Shown here: in pieces, positions 60,901 through 64,000 of the stretch
How positions within the stretch are numbered: position 1 is the first letter of the stretch
Layout: each line of letters starts with the position of its first letter
Source of the DNA: Terriglobus albidus
GTDB lineage: Bacteria > Acidobacteriota > Terriglobia > Terriglobales > Acidobacteriaceae
DNA length: 64,000 bases
Direction of reading: 5' to 3'
NCBI RefSeq assembly: GCF_008000815.1
Contig: NZ_CP042806.1
Span: forward strand, 5,084,001 to 5,148,000
Notes under the pieces: model-generated
What the model was told of the DNA's origin: nothing
The model's input: the letters and a program-made list of their open reading frames with translations, nothing else
Databases searched by the model: none
Made by a program: the position numbers and the translations under genes

Positions 60901-62665
60901 CAACGCGGACCGGTTTTGCCCGCTCACCGGAGAGGAAGACACCATAGAGGCCGCGGTCCGGAATGGTGCCTGCATTGAGGATCGCGATGCGCTTTACGCC
61001 CTCGCGCGGCAGCAACCAGTTGGCGGTGCGGTCCCAGGTCACGCGCGGACGCAGCTCGGCGAATTCGTCCGAAGGATAGCGGCCGGCCAGCATATCGAGT
61101 ACGCCATCGAAGCTGGTACGCGAGAGCCCGGCAAAGTTCGCACATCCTCGCACCAGATCGAAAAGCGCGTCATACCCAATGCCGGGCGACTCCTCGCGGC
61201 GGCGCGTACGCCACCCTTCGGCAGTCTCGGCATCCATCGGCGGCTGCGACACAACAGCAACGATCTGCTGCGCCAGCACGTCCAGCGGATTACGCAGGAA
61301 ACGCGTTGCCTCCACATGGCCTTCATGCATGGCACGCGTCACTGCCGCACATGCAACCAGGTCTGCCCTGTACTTGGGAAAGATTACGCCCGATGACGGA
61401 GCGCCCACCGTATGCCCGGCACGTCCGATGCGCTGCAGGCCGCTGGCGACCGAGGGCGGAGCCTCGATCTGGATCACAAGGTCCACGGCGCCCATATCGA
61501 TGCCAAGCTCGAGCGATGAGGTGGCGACCAGAGCCTTCAGCCGGCCCTCCTTCAACATCTCCTCAATCTCAGAACGTTGTGACGCAGCCAGACTGCCGTG
61601 ATGGGCACGCGCGATCTGCTCTCCTGCAAGATCATTGATCGCGCCCGCGAGGCGCTCGGCGATACGCCGTGCATTGACGAAGAGAATGGTGGACTCGTGC
61701 TGACGGATGATCTCCAACAGCCGCGGATGGATAGACTGCCAGATGCTGGTGCGCTTCGGTCCCTGCGATGCAGGGCCGCTGGGAAGGTCTTCCACCTCGC
61801 CTAGACGGGCCATATCTTCGACCGGCACCTCGACGCGGAGCTCCAGGCGCTTGCGGGCTCCGGCGTTGACGATCGTTACCGGCCGGAAGCGTATGCCGGC
61901 CGCGGCCTCATCGGGCTCTTCTCCGCCTGGCTGCGATTGCGCCTCTTCCACCGGCGGGCGACTCTCTGCTCCCCCCAGGAACCGCGCCACTTCCTCCAAC
62001 GGCCGTTGTGTCGCACTGAGGCCAATACGCTGCAGCCGACGTCCGCAGAGAGCCTCCAAGCGCTCAAGCGACATCGCCATGTGCGCGCCACGCTTGGTGG
62101 GAACGAGAGCATGGATCTCATCGATGATGACGGTCTCGACGGACCGCAGCGCCTCTCCCGCCTCACTCGTGAGCAGCAGGTAAAGAGACTCCGGAGTCGT
62201 GATCAGAATGTCGCCGGGGTGGCGGCGAAAGCGCGCCCGCTCCAATTGGCTGGTATCGCCGGTACGCACGGAGATAACGGGCTCGTAGAACTCCGTCTCC
62301 ATCTGCCGCGCCTGGTTGGCAATGCCTGCCAGCGGTGAGCGCAGATTGCGTTCGACATCCACCGCCAGCGCCTTCAGGGGCGACAGATACAGAACCGTCA
62401 CACCCTGCCCTTGCTTTTCGGGAGGCGTCTGCAGCATGAGCCGGTCCAGACACCAGAGGAATGCGGTCAACGTTTTACCGGTACCGGTCGGCGCCAGAAT
62501 CAGTGTGGAGTCGCCGCGTGCAATGGCCGGCCAGCCCTCCACCTGCGGCGGCGTCGGCGCCTCAAAGACGGCGCGGAACCACGCTGCCGTGACCGGGTGA
62601 AAGAGCTCCAGCACATCGGCTGCGGGGGTGGCGGGGCTGGAGGCGTCTTTCGTCGTGCGGGCCAT
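57989..62665 (-). CDS. lhr: Lhr-type superfamily 2 DNA helicase
   Basis: A 1558-residue Lhr (large helicase-related) protein, the full length of bacterial Lhr. Motif I APTGTGKT at 58-65; Walker B DEIH in VIIDEIHALVPTKRG; motif VI QRIGRAGHTVGA. The Lhr-specific winged helix and long C-terminal domain follow. Lhr translocates 3'-5' on single-stranded DNA and unwinds RNA-DNA hybrids; the C-terminal domain of E. coli Lhr has uracil-DNA glycosylase activity. It is paired with nei. Confidence 0.95.
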   Translation of the reverse strand: MARTTKDASSPATPAADVLELFHPVTAAWFRAVFEAPTPPQVEGWPAIARGDSTLILAPTGTGKTLTAFLWCLDRLMLQTPPEKQGQGVTVLYLSPLKALAVDVERNLRSPLAGIANQARQMETEFYEPVISVRTGDTSQLERARFRRHPGDILITTPESLYLLLTSEAGEALRSVETVIIDEIHALVPTKRGAHMAMSLERLEALCGRRLQRIGLSATQRPLEEVARFLGGAESRPPVEEAQSQPGGEEPDEAAAGIRFRPVTIVNAGARKRLELRVEVPVEDMARLGEVEDLPSGPASQGPKRTSIWQSIHPRLLEIIRQHESTILFVNARRIAERLAGAINDLAGEQIARAHHGSLAASQRSEIEEMLKEGRLKALVATSSLELGIDMGAVDLVIQIEAPPSVASGLQRIGRAGHTVGAPSSGVIFPKYRADLVACAAVTRAMHEGHVEATRFLRNPLDVLAQQIVAVVSQPPMDAETAEGWRTRRREESPGIGYDALFDLVRGCANFAGLSRTSFDGVLDMLAGRYPSDEFAELRPRVTWDRTANWLLPREGVKRIAILNAGTIPDRGLYGVFLSGERAKPVRVGELDEEMVFESRTGDTFVLGASTWRIDEITHDRVLVSPAPGEPGKMPFWHGDGAGRPLEFGRRIGQLVRELRDMPRPAAVTKLTREHDLDPMAAENVLRYLADQEIATRIVPDDRNLVIERVRDELGDWRVCVLTPFGSRVHAPWAMAATARVKAANGGDVETMWSEDGFVLRFPETDEPPVVEQLLPEPDEAVQLVMRQLGATALFAAKFREAAARALLLPRRRADGRAPLWQQRKRAYDLLAVASRYAEFPMLLEAYRECLRDVFDLPALREILALIARRDLRVHTVDSRTPSPFASALLFSYVANYIYDGDAPLAERRAQALSIDQEQLRELMGDADLRELLDAAAIAETEEQLQLRAEGYRARNADGVHDLLLRLGDLRPSELLERVVSPEIALTVDRLKKSRRVLEISIAGDKRLIAVEDAARYRDALGIPLPPGLPAAFLEKTQDALTDLVRRYARTHGPFTTAEAARRFALPAPQVEATLQRLVQVGRVVEGGFRPEGSHREWCDVEVLRTIRRKSLAKLRKEVEPVEQRVLARFFTNWQGVVTPRRGLDAVLDAVENLQGSPVPASLLEGEILPARIATYKPADLDTLIAAGEVIWVGLEPLGERDGRVGLYLADKLPLLWTPRPVPELTGKELQVVEYLQQRGATFFAQLLEGTGGGYPGDLLDALWSLVWKGLVTNDSLHALRAYSERSTTSRVPARRIHNQQAASGFRSRRTTPPTGQGRWALNAVAFVDPVERATQWSHAMAQQLLARYGIVFRETAHAENLPGGFSAIYDVLKAMEESGKIRRGYFAADLGAVQFALPAGLDLLRTLRNKVQQEEPEMLLLAATDPANPYGSLLRWPAAPDAASTLTRSVGGRVVLCDGALAAYLRRGNPNVQVFLPEEEPARTQMARSLAQFFAAVVGRKEEGDEHRSRAGMLIATVNGVPVAESSIAKALLEAGFVAAPMGFNLRKQLAPVQQFT

Positions 62666-62764
62666 GCGTTGCGTCTATTAGATGCTGCTCTGAGGCTTAT
62701 GGCGAGTGCTGGTTACACCCACCATCAAACCCAGCCGTTGCCTTTGGTATGATCGTTTTCCACG

Positions 62765-63205
62765 ATGACGACAGCTCCGAAACCGCACGCCTCCGGCCTG
62801 GACCATGAACTGATTGAGCAACTCCACACGCTCGCCCAGCGCGTCGCGCGGAACTCTTATTCCCCGTACTCGAAGTTCAAGGTGGGAGCGGCGGTGCTTC
62901 TCTCTGACGGCTCCATTCATGTGGGTTGCAATGTAGAAAACGCGTCGTACCGGCTAACCTGCTGCGCCGAGCAAAGCGCCATCTCCTCGGCGGTGTCGCA
63001 CAAGGGACCAGAGATCAAGATCCGCGCCGTCTCTGTCACTAACCTGAACGGTGCGGCCAGCATGCCCTGCGGCGCCTGCCGCCAGACTCTGTTGGAGTTC
63101 GGCGACACCGAGACCTGGATCTTCTTCCCCGGTCTTGATGGAGTGGCCGCCTCAGCGCCGTTATCCGCCCTGATTCCCTTCGGCTTCAAACTCGCCCACG
63201 ACTAG
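62765..63205 (+). CDS. cdd: Cytidine deaminase
   Basis: A 146-residue homotetrameric-type cytidine deaminase. Zinc and catalytic residues: Cys67 and Glu69 in CCAEQSAI, Cys102 and Cys105 in MPCGACRQ. YSPYSKFKVGAAV binds the substrate. It converts cytidine or deoxycytidine to uridine forms. A pyrimidine-nucleoside phosphorylase gene follows 52 bp downstream, a usual salvage pair. Confidence 0.96.
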   Translation: MTTAPKPHASGLDHELIEQLHTLAQRVARNSYSPYSKFKVGAAVLLSDGSIHVGCNVENASYRLTCCAEQSAISSAVSHKGPEIKIRAVSVTNLNGAASMPCGACRQTLLEFGDTETWIFFPGLDGVAASAPLSALIPFGFKLAHD

Positions 63206-63257
63206 CCGCCGGTGAGCCGGTATGCTGTCCTGATGCACGCGAAGGACCTGCAGCACC

Positions 63258-64000
63258 ATGTCTGAACATCTTCATCCCATTGACATCATCCTTGCCAAGC
63301 GCGACGGCAAGGAATTGAGCGGCGAACAGATCGAAAACTTCATCGCCGACGTTGTATCCGGTGACGTCACCGACGCCCGGCTCGCCGCCTTTCTGATGGC
63401 AGTCTTTCAGCGCGGTCTCACCCGCACCGAGCTTGCCTATCTGACCAGCGCCATGCGTTTTTCCGGCGAGGTCTTCGACGCCGCCATCTCGCGCGGGACC
63501 AATGTCGATAAGCACTCCACCGGCGGTATCGGTGACAAGACATCGCTGCTGCTGGCGCCCATTGCGGCCGCCGCGGGCCTGTGTGTCCCGATGATCTCGG
63601 GCCGCTCGCTGGGACACTCCGGTGGGACCCTGGACAAGCTTGAGACCATTCCCGGCTACAACACGCAGCTCACCATGGAACAGTTCGGTGAGGTCATCCG
63701 CAAGGCCGGCTGCTCCATCATCGGGCAGACCGAACGCCTGGTCCCCGCCGACCGCATCCTCTACGCCATGCGCGACCACACCGGCACGGTGGAATCGCCC
63801 TATCTGATCTGCGCCAGCATCATGAGCAAGAAGCTCGCTGCCGGCCTCAATGCGTTGGTGCTGGACGTAAAGACCGGCTCCGGCGCCTTCATGAAGAAGG
63901 TCGAGGACGCGGAGTTTCTGGCCAGCCTTCTGGTCTCGACCGGTGAGCTCGCCGGCACAAAGACCGGTGCTCTGCTCACGACCGTCGATCAGCCATTGGG
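63258..64000 (+). CDS. Pyrimidine-nucleoside (thymidine) phosphorylase, 5' part
   Basis: Starts at the ATG at 63258 and runs off the window, giving about 247 residues of a protein usually 430-440 long. Family signatures: DIILAKRDGKELS at the N-terminus, KHSTGGIGDKTSLLLAP, SGRSLGHSGGTLDKLETIPGY and VLDVKTGSGAFMKK. It splits thymidine, uridine or deoxyuridine with phosphate into base and sugar 1-phosphate. With cdd it forms a pyrimidine salvage unit. Confidence 0.95.
   Translation, partial: MSEHLHPIDIILAKRDGKELSGEQIENFIADVVSGDVTDARLAAFLMAVFQRGLTRTELAYLTSAMRFSGEVFDAAISRGTNVDKHSTGGIGDKTSLLLAPIAAAAGLCVPMISGRSLGHSGGTLDKLETIPGYNTQLTMEQFGEVIRKAGCSIIGQTERLVPADRILYAMRDHTGTVESPYLICASIMSKKLAAGLNALVLDVKTGSGAFMKKVEDAEFLASLLVSTGELAGTKTGALLTTVDQPL

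Noticed and set aside
59783-61396. A 537-residue plus-strand ORF
   Set aside because: Antisense to lhr in a high-GC gene; composition is His/Arg/Cys-rich with no motif.

Overview
The window reads as a chromosomal segment of an acidobacterium, most likely a member of the Acidobacteriaceae (Terriglobia; Granulicella/Terriglobus/Edaphobacter type). This is inferred from the moderately high GC content, the mix of secreted carboxypeptidase-regulatory-like, Ig-like, DUF1800 and DUF4159 proteins, an HspR-type MerR regulator, and the many small structured intergenic repeats. No rRNA, prophage, integrase, transposase gene or CRISPR array was found.

Layout. 1-13 kb: end of a secreted Ig-like protein, TrpG/PabA, DUF4159 protein, aldo/keto reductase, cold-shock protein, an omega-like small protein, two paralogous carboxypeptidase-regulatory-like secreted proteins, PIG-L deacetylase and RNase HII. 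13-23 kb: L19, SDR, HspR plus a GT21 glycosyltransferase, Tat-exported metallophosphoesterase, a 38-copy perfect 16-bp tandem repeat, an orphan DNA methyltransferase, PP2C phosphatase, MaoC protein and WalJ-like hydrolase. 23-30 kb: rhomboid protease, a partial lasso-peptide-type cassette (PqqD/RRE, B2 protease, HprK-like kinase), DUF1800 protein and MsrQ. 30.9-35.4 kb: the translation cluster tRNA-Thr(TGT), tRNA-Tyr, tRNA-Thr(GGT), tRNA-Gly, tuf, rpmG, tRNA-Trp, secE, nusG, rplK, which ends at a terminator without rplA/rplJ/rplL. 35-47 kb: SDRs with a TetR regulator, an ECF sigma operon, zinc-ribbon/HTH regulator, PfpI protein, NDH-2, thioredoxin reductase, VOC and DUF4188 proteins. 47-54 kb: YggS, YggU, DUF882 and L,D-transpeptidase cell-wall enzymes, a sodium:solute symporter and a protein with an extreme Asp/Glu tail. 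54-64 kb: exported amine oxidase plus exported RidA, a four-helix-bundle (S23-like) gene, Nei glycosylase plus the Lhr helicase, cytidine deaminase and the start of pyrimidine-nucleoside phosphorylase.

The most unusual signal is in the repeats. The 14-mer GAATGATTGAATAA forms a perfect inverted repeat around the free-standing four-helix-bundle gene (56692-56705 and 57107-57120). The same 14-mer plus GG is the unit of the 38-copy array at 18501-19108. A gene-less palindrome of related sequence lies at 29806-29884. Together these look like one repeat family in three states: with a gene, without a gene, and amplified. A separate family of about 116 bp with 16-bp terminal inverted repeats and possible TA target sites (five copies) resembles a MITE; two inverted copies bracket the NDH-2 gene. 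At least three further dispersed palindromic families (A, B, C) and a 308-bp element with 15-bp inverted ends fill most of the long gene-free stretches.

All functional calls rest on recognising motifs and family resemblance by eye; no database search was run.
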